Shown here: piece by piece, positions 1 through 4,386 of the stretch
Numbering within the stretch: position 1 is the stretch's first letter
Layout of the letters: each line of letters begins with the position of its first letter
Assembly: GCA_029945495.1 (NCBI GenBank)
Contig: JAQSCR010000045.1
Span: 1-5,175 of the forward strand
Source of the DNA: Pseudolabrys sp.
GTDB taxonomy: Bacteria; Pseudomonadota; Alphaproteobacteria; Rhizobiales; Xanthobacteraceae
Length of the DNA stretch: 5,175 nt
Direction of reading: 5' to 3'
Program-made: the position numbers and the translations under genes
The notes under the pieces: model-generated
The model's input: only the letters and a program-made list of their open reading frames with translations
Told to the model about the DNA's origin: nothing
Database searches by the model: none

Positions 1-1
1 C

Positions 2-727
2 GACATCAGCCTGTCCGGCTCCGGCCTCATCAACGGCAACCATCTCGCCACCAAGCTGACCGAGGCGCTGACCGACGACCGCATCGAAGATCTGCCGCTG
101 CGCTTCGCCGCCATCGCCACCGAATTCAACACCGGCCACGAAATCTGGCTGACGCGCGGCCGGCTCGCCGATGCCTTGCGCGCATCCTACTCGCTGCCCG
201 GCATCTTCCCGCCGGTCAAGATCGGCGGCCGCTGGCTGGTCGATGGCGCTTTGGTCAATCCGGTGCCGGTATCGGCGGCGCGCGCGCTCGGCGCCCGGCT
301 GGTGATCGCGGTCAATCTCAACGCCGATCTGTTCGGGCGCGGCACCATCATTGCCGATCATGGTTCCGATCAGGACGACGACAACGAAGCGGCCGAACTG
401 ACCAAGCCGCACGGCATGCTCGGCATGTTCAGCAGCGAACATTCGTTGCGCCGCCAGGTCTTCGGCTCGCGCGGCCGGCCCGGCATTCCGACCGTCATGG
501 TCGAAGCGTTCAACGTCATGCAGGACCGCATCACCCGCGCGCGACTAGCCGGCGATCCGCCGGACGTGCTGGTGACGCCGCGCCTGGGCAAGATCGGCTG
601 GTTCGACTTCCACCGCGGCGCCGACGCTATCGCGCTCGGCGTCGAAGCCGCGGAAAAATCCATGGAAAGCATTACCGAAGCGATCGCCGGTCTGTCGCAG
701 CCTTACACGAACGGCGATACGAAATAA
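2..727 (+). CDS. Patatin-like phospholipase, 3' part (start lies left of the window)
   Basis: This is the C-terminal 241 residues of a patatin-family (RssA-like, COG1752) serine lipid hydrolase; the frame is open from base 2, so the gene begins outside. Patatins use a Ser-Asp dyad to cleave acyl groups from lipids. The Asp half is visible: residue 81 of the visible part (codon 242-244) in the stretch WLVDGALVNPVPV, the canonical DG[AG] motif followed by NPVPV. Just before it, ADALRASYSLPGIFPPVKIGGR matches the conserved core around the active site (the run continues without a gap). The nucleophile motif GxSxG would lie upstream and cannot be checked. An acidic stretch (HGSDQDDDNEAAE) sits in a loop after the Asp, followed by a C-terminal region ending in TNGDTK. 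No membrane segment or signal peptide is visible in this part. The gene converges with the CBS gene, 31 bases between stops. Substrate unknown. An in-frame TTG at 176 is not a credible start, because conserved family sequence continues upstream of it. Confidence 0.9.
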   Translation, partial: DISLSGSGLINGNHLATKLTEALTDDRIEDLPLRFAAIATEFNTGHEIWLTRGRLADALRASYSLPGIFPPVKIGGRWLVDGALVNPVPVSAARALGARLVIAVNLNADLFGRGTIIADHGSDQDDDNEAAELTKPHGMLGMFSSEHSLRRQVFGSRGRPGIPTVMVEAFNVMQDRITRARLAGDPPDVLVTPRLGKIGWFDFHRGADAIALGVEAAEKSMESITEAIAGLSQPYTNGDTK

Positions 728-758
728 TCACGCCGCAAAGGTCAAGCCGCGCGAAAGA

Positions 759-1190
759 TCACGCTGTGCGAATGTAATCGCGCAACGCGTCGGCGTCGTG
801 TTCGACTTCCTCGACGCGCTGCTTGACCACGTCGCCGATCGACACCAGGCCGATCAGTTCGCCGTCGCGCAGCACCGGCATGTGGCGGAATTTTCCGGCC
901 GTCATGCGCTCCATGATGTCGGCGATCGAATCGTTCTCGCCGCAGGTCGTGACTTTGCGCGTCATCGCCTGGCCGACCGAGATGGCAAGCGCATCGGCGC
1001 CCTGCTCGGCGACGGCGCGCACGATATCGCGTTCCGATAAAATCCCAGCGAGACGCCCGCCGGCGCCACGAATGACGACCACGCCGATACGATGTGTGCT
1101 CAACAGTCTTGCCGCCGCCGCGAGATCCGCGGTCGGCTCGATGCTAATGATGTCGCCGCCCTTTGCGGCCAGGATCGTTTTCACGTTCAT
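759..1190 (-). CDS. Two-CBS-domain regulatory protein
   Basis: A 143-residue soluble protein made almost entirely of two CBS domains (about residues 8-62 and 76-131), a Bateman module. Such modules bind adenine nucleotides (AMP, ATP, NAD or S-adenosylmethionine, depending on the protein) and usually act as sensors. Each domain shows the signature ending: GILSERDIVRA with S52 and D55, and GLVSIGDVVK with S117 and D120, the S/T-x-x-D pattern whose Asp typically holds the ligand ribose. H33-R34-I35-G36 and R102-H103-M104-P105 are the matching strand motifs. No catalytic domain is attached, so it probably works as a small stand-alone nucleotide sensor with an unknown partner; the ligand cannot be read from sequence. 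The ATG start is supported by a good Shine-Dalgarno (AAGGGAG, bases 1197-1203, 6 bases before the start). It lies 186 bases downstream of the rhomboid gene on the same strand, so co-transcription is possible, but a promoter of its own could fit in that gap. Confidence 0.93.
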   Translation of the reverse strand: MNVKTILAAKGGDIISIEPTADLAAAARLLSTHRIGVVVIRGAGGRLAGILSERDIVRAVAEQGADALAISVGQAMTRKVTTCGENDSIADIMERMTAGKFRHMPVLRDGELIGLVSIGDVVKQRVEEVEHDADALRDYIRTA

Positions 1191-1284
1191 GGCAGTCTCC
1201 CTTGCGCAGGACCGAAATGGCCATGCGCGATCGAGATATGAGCCGGTTTAGTGAGGTGAGCGCGTGAGTCCGGCTCCGATACAA

Positions 1285-1325
1285 CGATCCTGCCGCGCAT
1301 CCGGTTCCGTCAAGTACAATTGTGC
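1285..1325 (-). promoter_or_regulatory. Possible promoter with abutting palindrome before the CBS gene
   Basis: On the minus strand a TTGACG hexamer (1308-1313) matches a sigma70 -35 box at five of six positions, but the -10 at 17-18 spacing (GGATCG or GATCGT, around 1284-1290) is poor. Directly upstream and touching the hexamer is a near-perfect 12-base palindrome, GCACAATTGTAC (1314-1325; one mismatched pair), which is where a dimeric regulator could sit. The predicted start would leave a leader of about 90 bases to the CBS ATG. A second TTGACG lies at 1361-1366 with no better partner. The palindrome is seen directly; promoter and operator roles are inference. Confidence 0.28.
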
Positions 1326-1376
1326 AAAACTTACGCTGCAGCGCGGTATCGCGTAGCGAACGTCAATTCCGCTCCA

Positions 1377-2156
1377 CTAGTGCAATGTCCGGCCGTCCTG
1401 GTCAGCGCGCGGAGCGCGAGGCTTCGGATCGAACCAGGAAAACAGCAACAGACCGGCGAGAAAGCCGCCGATATGCGCCTGCCACGCGACGATTTCACCG
1501 TCGCCGGTAATCGCCTGCGAGCCCAGCCCGAACAACAGGTTGATACCGAACCAGACCCCGAGAAACAGCAGCACGCGCGGATCGCTCAGCACGCCGATGA
1601 GCGGAATCGCCGGCACCCGGAAGGCCGCGTCGTCGTCGCTGCCCAGCGCGCCGAGCGGGCCGCCGCGCTGGAAGACGAAGCGCATCGCCGCCGCCATCGC
1701 GCCCGAGATCGAGGCCGATGCGCCAATCATCGGCGCCTGCGAGCCGGCATTGGTCAGCAAATGCATCGCCGCGCCCGCCGCCGCCGTCGCGGCAAAGAAC
1801 GCCAGAAACCGCAGCGTGCCGAAGCGGCGCGCCAGCGCGCTGCCAAAGGCCAGCAGCCACACCGCGTTGACGGTGAGATGCATCCAGCTGCCGTGCAGCA
1901 GCGAATAGGAGACGAAAGTCCAGATCTCGGCGCCGGTGCCGCCCGGCAACAGCGGGCCGAGCACACCCGAGGCATCGTAGCGCGCCGGGATGAAAGCGAA
2001 ATAAAGCAGGACCTGAATGTCCTGATCCTCGCTCAGCAGAAATGTGCGCGCGCCATGAATGAGCGCCAGCACCGCCAACGTCGCAACGATGACGGCGGGG
2101 ATATTAAACAGCGGTTCGCGTTTCACGGGCACTTTCCGGTGGCGGGGCCAGGTCAC
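1377..2156 (-). CDS. Rhomboid-family intramembrane serine protease
   Basis: Rhomboids cut transmembrane substrates within the membrane using a Ser-His dyad. Read from GTG at 2156 it has 259 residues and about six hydrophobic helices (roughly 19-41, 91-108, 115-135, 141-161, 193-211, 222-241), the basic bacterial rhomboid layout. All key residues are present: H93 and N97 in WMHLTVNAVW (the HxxxN oxyanion-side motif), the nucleophile S147 in GASASISG, and the catalytic H228 in AWQAHIGGFLAG, so the enzyme should be active. The loop between helices 4 and 5 (about 165-190) is long and contains SDDD. The C-terminal tail after 242 is basic and hydrophilic. Start choice is uncertain: GTG at 2156 has only an AGGGG one base away, whereas an in-frame GTG at 2126-2124 is preceded by GGAAAG at 5 bases and would begin KREPLFNIP, close to where I would expect a family start. 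The first ten residues may therefore not be made. Substrate unknown. The CBS gene follows on the same strand. Confidence 0.94.
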   Translation of the reverse strand: MTWPRHRKVPVKREPLFNIPAVIVATLAVLALIHGARTFLLSEDQDIQVLLYFAFIPARYDASGVLGPLLPGGTGAEIWTFVSYSLLHGSWMHLTVNAVWLLAFGSALARRFGTLRFLAFFAATAAAGAAMHLLTNAGSQAPMIGASASISGAMAAAMRFVFQRGGPLGALGSDDDAAFRVPAIPLIGVLSDPRVLLFLGVWFGINLLFGLGSQAITGDGEIVAWQAHIGGFLAGLLLFSWFDPKPRAPRADQDGRTLH

Positions 2157-2220
2157 GCCCCTGCCCGCCTCATCGCGAGGCGTGCGAGCCGTGGTTAAAA
2201 GTATGACAGAGGATGAGCCT

Positions 2221-2249
2221 AAAAAAAAGGAGGGCTCTCGCCCTCCCTC
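2221..2249 (-). terminator. Strong intrinsic terminator, minus strand
   Basis: Read on the minus strand there is a perfect 7-bp GC-rich stem (GGAGGGC / GCCCTCC) closed by a GAGA loop, which is a GNRA tetraloop, followed at once by eight T residues (complement of 2221-2228). Wobble and A-T pairs can lengthen the stem to about 10 bp. On the plus strand no T-run follows, so it works for leftward transcription only. There is no leftward protein gene between it and the divergent PAS start at 2568, so it must end either a non-coding transcript started in the spacer or a fraction of the transcripts heading into the rhomboid gene. Confidence 0.8.
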
Positions 2250-2329
2250 GACCTGCGTTGCGAGGTGACTACGGCCCCGCTGTAGAGGCAGCGCATCTCC
2301 CCGATTGCCACGCAGTTCAACTCAGTTTC

Positions 2330-2356
2330 GGCATCGCGTTGCAAGCAACCGATGCC
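2330..2356. repeat. Strong hairpin-forming inverted repeat
   Basis: The arms GGCATCG (2330-2336) and CGATGCC (2350-2356) pair perfectly, and the inner arms GTTGC / GCAAC continue the stem past one unpaired base, leaving a 2-4 base loop. Being so symmetric it would fold in RNA from either strand. It lacks a T-run on either side, so it is not a terminator by itself. It fits as the 5' hairpin of the candidate small RNA, or as a protein binding site in DNA. Confidence 0.6.
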
Positions 2357-2373
2357 GGTGTGTGGATCGCTTG

Positions 2374-2402
2374 TTCATAGGTTCGCATGAGGGTATCGCC
2401 AA
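2374..2402 (-). promoter_or_regulatory. Sigma70-like promoter candidate, leftward
   Basis: On the minus strand TTGGCG (2397-2402) and TATGAA (2374-2379) are separated by exactly 17 bases, each matching the sigma70 consensus at four of six positions. The start would fall near 2367. It would drive the candidate RNA that ends at 2221, or the rhomboid gene if the terminator is read through. Confidence 0.35.
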
Positions 2403-2504
2403 TGCGATTGCGATCTTAACGCTAACCGGCGCTGGTGCCGCCGCGCGCTCGCGCCCGGCACGCCGCCTGCTCACCTGGATACGTCGCGGCGAAAAGCCGG
2501 CGCC

Positions 2505-2525
2505 TCTGTCCCGAACGGGGACAGA
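2505..2525 (+). repeat. Perfect 8-bp inverted repeat in the PAS gene leader
   Basis: TCTGTCCC (2505-2512) and GGGACAGA (2518-2525) are exact inverse copies around a 5-base loop. The element ends 42 bases before the PAS start. It could be an RNA hairpin in the 5' leader or a dimeric operator. No T-run follows, so it is not an intrinsic terminator. Confidence 0.5.
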
Positions 2526-2567
2526 TGGAACGCCGGCACCGTCTCGCGACGGAACAGGTGGCGCACC

Positions 2568-3245
2568 ATGAAACATGCATCGACCAGGGCACTGTTTAAC
2601 TACTGGAACAAGCAGCGCGGCGCCCGTCCGGCGCCCGAGCGCGTCGACATCGATCCGATCGGCCTTCGCCGCGAACTCGGCGACGTCTTCATGCTGGCGG
2701 CCGATTTCACCGGTCACTTGCGATTCCGCCTCGCCGGCACCCGCGTCTGCGCGCTGTTCGTGCGCGAGATCAAGGGCGAGTCCTTTGCCGCGCTGTGGGA
2801 CGAGGCCAGCCGCAAGGCCGTCGACGACCTGGTCGCGGTCGTCACCAACGAACGCATCGGCGCGGTCGCCGGTCTGACCGGCCGCACCGCCGATGGCGCC
2901 GAGATCGATCTGGAAATGATCCTGCTGCCGCTCGCCCATAGCGGCCACGCCCGCATCCGTGCGATCGGCGCGCTGGCCCCTCTGGTGCCGCCGTATTGGC
3001 TGGGCGAAAAGCCGCTTGTCGCGCTTCGCCTCGGCGCGCTGCGCCATTTCGGGCCGGACAGCGATCGTCTCGAGGGACGCGGTTTCACGTTGGCGCCATC
3101 GCAACAGCCGGGCCTCATGCGCGAGCCGCAGGAAATCCTGCCGGCGCCAAGTGGCCTGCCCGGGCCAAGTGGCAGCCGCGTGCGGCACGGTTTCCTGGTC
3201 TACAGCGGCGGCCGCGAGACGCCGTCGGGCGACAAAACCGGCTAA
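2568..3245 (+). CDS. PAS_5-family (DUF1457) single-PAS-domain protein
   Basis: A 225-residue soluble protein without signal peptide or membrane segment. Residues about 8-140 match the PAS_5 family (PF07310) found mostly in Alphaproteobacteria: YWNKQRGARPAPERVDIDP near the N-terminus, then FRLAGTRVCALFVRE at 53-67 and SFAALW at 72-77. PAS domains bind a small ligand or mediate protein contacts. There is no kinase, cyclase or DNA-binding domain, so it is probably an adaptor or sensor. The best-studied relative I know is Caulobacter MopJ, which affects cell-cycle and c-di-GMP signalling; whether this protein does the same is inference. The C-terminal part has an unusual Pro/Gly/Ser segment (193-203) before RHGFLVYSGG. 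ATG at 2568 is supported by AGGTGG (2556-2561) at 6 bases. The PilZ gene follows 71 bases later, so an operon is plausible. A long open frame on the opposite strand is a shadow. Confidence 0.88.
   Translation: MKHASTRALFNYWNKQRGARPAPERVDIDPIGLRRELGDVFMLAADFTGHLRFRLAGTRVCALFVREIKGESFAALWDEASRKAVDDLVAVVTNERIGAVAGLTGRTADGAEIDLEMILLPLAHSGHARIRAIGALAPLVPPYWLGEKPLVALRLGALRHFGPDSDRLEGRGFTLAPSQQPGLMREPQEILPAPSGLPGPSGSRVRHGFLVYSGGRETPSGDKTG
3146..3173 (+). repeat. 10-base direct repeat inside the PAS gene
   Basis: GCCAAGTGGC occurs twice, at 3146-3155 and 3164-3173, 18 bases apart and thus in frame. It encodes the repeated PSG units of a Pro/Gly/Ser-rich linker near the protein's C-terminus, and suggests a small local duplication. 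Confidence 0.6.
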
Positions 3246-3256
3246 CGGACCATTAA
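3242..3256 (+). promoter_or_regulatory. Near-match to a CtrA binding site before the PilZ gene
   Basis: CTAA at 3242-3245 and TTAA at 3253-3256 are separated by exactly 7 bases; the CtrA consensus in Alphaproteobacteria is TTAA-N7-TTAA, so seven of eight positions match. It overlaps the PAS stop codon and ends 60 bases before the PilZ start. CtrA commonly controls motility and c-di-GMP genes, which fits a PilZ target. One site of this quality can arise by chance, although TTAA is uncommon in such GC-rich DNA. Confidence 0.3.
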
Positions 3257-3316
3257 TCTTACGCCCATAGGCTCGCGGCTACCGGGACAATTGCGCCCGA
3301 AAGAGCCAACGCGCCT

Positions 3317-3940
3317 ATGGCCATGCCACTGATCAAGCCGAAATTCCTGCCGCTGGCCGAAGAGCGCCGGCGGCATCAGCGCGTCAAGGTCAATCTGCTC
3401 GGCCGCTACATGCTGGCCGACTACCGCGAGTTTCCCTGCCAGGTGATCGATATGTCGCCCGGCGGCATGGCCATGGTGGCGCCGGTTGCCGGCGTTCCCG
3501 GCGAACGGGTGATCGCCTATGTCGACCATCTCGGCCGGCTGGAAGGCAAGATCGCCCGGCTCATCGACAACGGCTTCGCCATGAGCATTGCGGCGACCTC
3601 GCGCAAGCGCGACAAGCTCGCGGCCCAGCTCACCTGGCTCGCCAACCGCCAGATCCTCAATTTGCCGGAAGACCGCCGCCACGGCCGTTTCGTGCCGCGC
3701 AATACGTCGGCGCGTCTGATCCTGCAGAACGGCACCAACGTCACCTGCCGCGTCATCGACTTGTCGGCCTCGGGCGCCGCCGTCGCGATCGCGCCCGACC
3801 TGCTGCCGCCGGTCGGCGCCGCCGTCACCATCGGCAAGACCGCGGGCCGCGTGGTGCGCCATATCGAACATGGCTTCGCCATCGAGTTCCAGCGCCTGCA
3901 GCACCCCGACTTCATCGAAGACAACGTCACCGGCGAATAA
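3317..3940 (+). CDS. Tandem PilZ-domain protein (predicted c-di-GMP receptor)
   Basis: A 207-residue cytoplasmic protein with two PilZ domains and little else. PilZ domains bind the second messenger c-di-GMP through an RxxxR motif and a following [DN]xSxxG motif. Both copies are complete: R18...R22 in RRRHQR with D45-x-S47-x-x-G50 (IDMSPGG), and R120...R124 in DRRHGR with D148-x-S150-x-x-G153 (IDLSASG). The halves look like an ancient duplication, each beginning with E/D-R-R-x-x-R and ending in a NGFAM / HGFAI strand (residues 85-89 and 185-189), joined by a lysine/arginine-rich segment near 95-111. With no output domain it probably acts by binding a partner, as YcgR-type or stand-alone PilZ proteins do; the target is unknown. 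ATG at 3317 has only a weak binding site (GAAAGAG, 11 bases away); ATG at 3323 is an alternative that would drop two residues. The gene sits 71 bases after the PAS gene on the same strand. Confidence 0.93.
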   Translation: MAMPLIKPKFLPLAEERRRHQRVKVNLLGRYMLADYREFPCQVIDMSPGGMAMVAPVAGVPGERVIAYVDHLGRLEGKIARLIDNGFAMSIAATSRKRDKLAAQLTWLANRQILNLPEDRRHGRFVPRNTSARLILQNGTNVTCRVIDLSASGAAVAIAPDLLPPVGAAVTIGKTAGRVVRHIEHGFAIEFQRLQHPDFIEDNVTGE

Positions 3941-3944
3941 CGTC

Positions 3945-3979
3945 CGGCCGCGGCTTCCGCGCGCCGCCTTTCGCCTTTA
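3945..3979 (+). terminator. Probable terminator after the PilZ gene
   Basis: Four bases after the PilZ stop, CGGCCGCGG (3945-3953) pairs with CCGCG and GCCG (3957-3966) around a CTT loop, giving nine GC-rich pairs with one bulged C. The sequence after it (CCTTTCGCCTTTA) is only partly T-rich, so termination may be weak or helped by other factors. Position and stem strength make it a reasonable end of the PAS-PilZ transcript. Confidence 0.42.
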
Positions 3980-4195
3980 TCCCGCCTGCCATCCGACGCA
4001 AGTCCTTCGCCGCGTGCGCGCGTTTGCGCCCTAGCGTTAGCGGACGAATATCCAACTCCTTAAAATTGCGCGTTTCGCCGCGGCTGCAATCGCCCGGCTT
4101 TGGCCGCTGTCGCGGCCGCCGGCGCGCGATCCTTCCGGCGCCCTTACAGTAAACACGACACCGTGCGGTGGCCGTTGCGCCCCGTCCTTACTGCC

Positions 4196-4325
4196 TTAAG
4201 TCTATTAACGTCTAAAGTTTTATATAAATTGTATTCTATTGTATTTTAGTCGAGTTCTATTCTAATTTTCATAGTATTCGTATCTCACTTTACTTTGATT
4301 TTCGGATAATTGCCTCACTAGACTT
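4196..4325. other. AT-rich block with helically spaced repeats
   Basis: By hand count 31 of the 120 bases from 4201 to 4320 are G or C (about 26%), against well over 60% on both sides. It contains the perfect palindrome TTTATATAAA (4219-4228), TTCTATT twice (4234-4240 and 4255-4261, 21 bases apart) and GTATT at 4231, 4241 and 4274 (10 and 33 apart). These spacings are close to whole turns of the helix, as in curved DNA or a row of protein sites. Most likely it is the regulatory region of the peptidase gene, with UP-element or xenogeneic-silencer-like properties. It is not coding on either strand. Confidence 0.65.
4295..4324 (+). promoter_or_regulatory. Candidate promoter of the peptidase gene
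   Basis: TTGATT (4295-4300) and TAGACT (4319-4324), each four of six matches to sigma70 boxes, are 18 bases apart, placing the start near 4331 and the leader at about 56 bases. A better -10 alone, GATAAT (4305-4310, five of six), lacks a matching -35 at 16-18 bases. The AT-rich block directly upstream would suit an UP element. Which hexamers are used cannot be decided by eye. Confidence 0.33.
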
Positions 4326-4386
4326 ATCGGCGCTGCAAAATCTTTTTGCCAATTTGGTCCCGACGACAGGGGAAGGGACCACAACA

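Larger units (their letters stand above)
2221..2367 (-). ncRNA. Candidate small RNA or attenuated leader of about 147 nt
   Basis: This is the stretch between a promoter-like pair (start expected near 2367) and the intrinsic terminator. From its 5' end it would contain a strong hairpin (2330-2356), a single-stranded linker, a long-range stem (2307-2315 with 2253-2261, eight pairs with one mismatch) enclosing a smaller hairpin around 2269-2285, and the terminator hairpin. Size and layout are like a typical alphaproteobacterial trans-acting sRNA. I do not recognise it as 6S RNA, SRP RNA, tmRNA or a known riboswitch. The alternative is a 5' leader of the rhomboid gene controlled by premature termination. 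The terminator and hairpin are seen directly; that it is transcribed is inference. Confidence 0.33.
2157..2567. other. 411-base divergent spacer between the rhomboid and PAS genes
   Basis: I find no protein gene here with a believable start, binding site and family. The spacer carries, from left to right: a stretch up to 2220 that would be the rhomboid leader, a minus-strand intrinsic terminator, a structured segment with a strong hairpin, a minus-strand promoter-like pair, a GC-rich stretch without clear signals (about 2420-2500), and two inverted repeats just before the PAS start. One repeat is at 2505-2525 and a shorter one at 2539-2552 (CCGTC, 4-base loop, GACGG). The important pieces are listed separately. 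Confidence 0.7.
3941..4386. other. 446-base spacer before the peptidase gene
   Basis: No protein gene is supported: open frames on both strands are short and lack binding sites. The first part (3941-4195) is GC-rich, with a hairpin right after the PilZ stop and nothing else I can interpret. The second part (4196-4325) is sharply AT-rich and carries promoter-like hexamers near its right end. The last 60 bases form the leader of the peptidase gene with its purine-rich binding site. Confidence 0.7.

Noticed and set aside
1320..2198. Long rightward open frame opposite the rhomboid gene
   Set aside because: Its product is a run of Arg, Gln, Ala and His with no family resemblance, while the opposite strand encodes a complete rhomboid with catalytic residues. 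It is a high-GC shadow.
2221..2367. 6S RNA, SRP RNA or tmRNA
   Set aside because: Size and position made 6S RNA worth considering, but I see no central-bubble sequence like it. The conserved SRP loop GGTCCGGAAGGAAGCAGC-type sequence and any tmRNA tRNA-like ends are absent.
2322..2378. 18-codon leftward frame (MNKRSTHRHR...) in the spacer as a leader peptide
   Set aside because: No Shine-Dalgarno, no regulatory codon run, and its start lies inside the proposed -10 box. Nothing supports translation.
2322..3188. 288-codon leftward open frame covering the PAS gene and part of the spacer
   Set aside because: It is antisense to a clear PAS_5 protein and has no binding site or domain. It ends about 75 bases before the 2221-2249 terminator, so I considered it as that terminator's gene, but its composition is that of a shadow.
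3242..3904. 220-codon leftward open frame opposite the PilZ gene
   Set aside because: Antisense to a protein with four intact PilZ motifs. Gly/Arg/Asp/His-rich shadow translation.
4196..4208. CtrA site TTAA...TTAA at the edge of the AT-rich block
   Set aside because: The two TTAA units are 5 bases apart, not 7, and TTAA is expected by chance in such AT-rich sequence.
4196..4325. Insertion sequence remnant or phage attachment site
   Set aside because: No terminal inverted repeats, target duplication, transposase fragment or tRNA end is visible. Only base composition is unusual.
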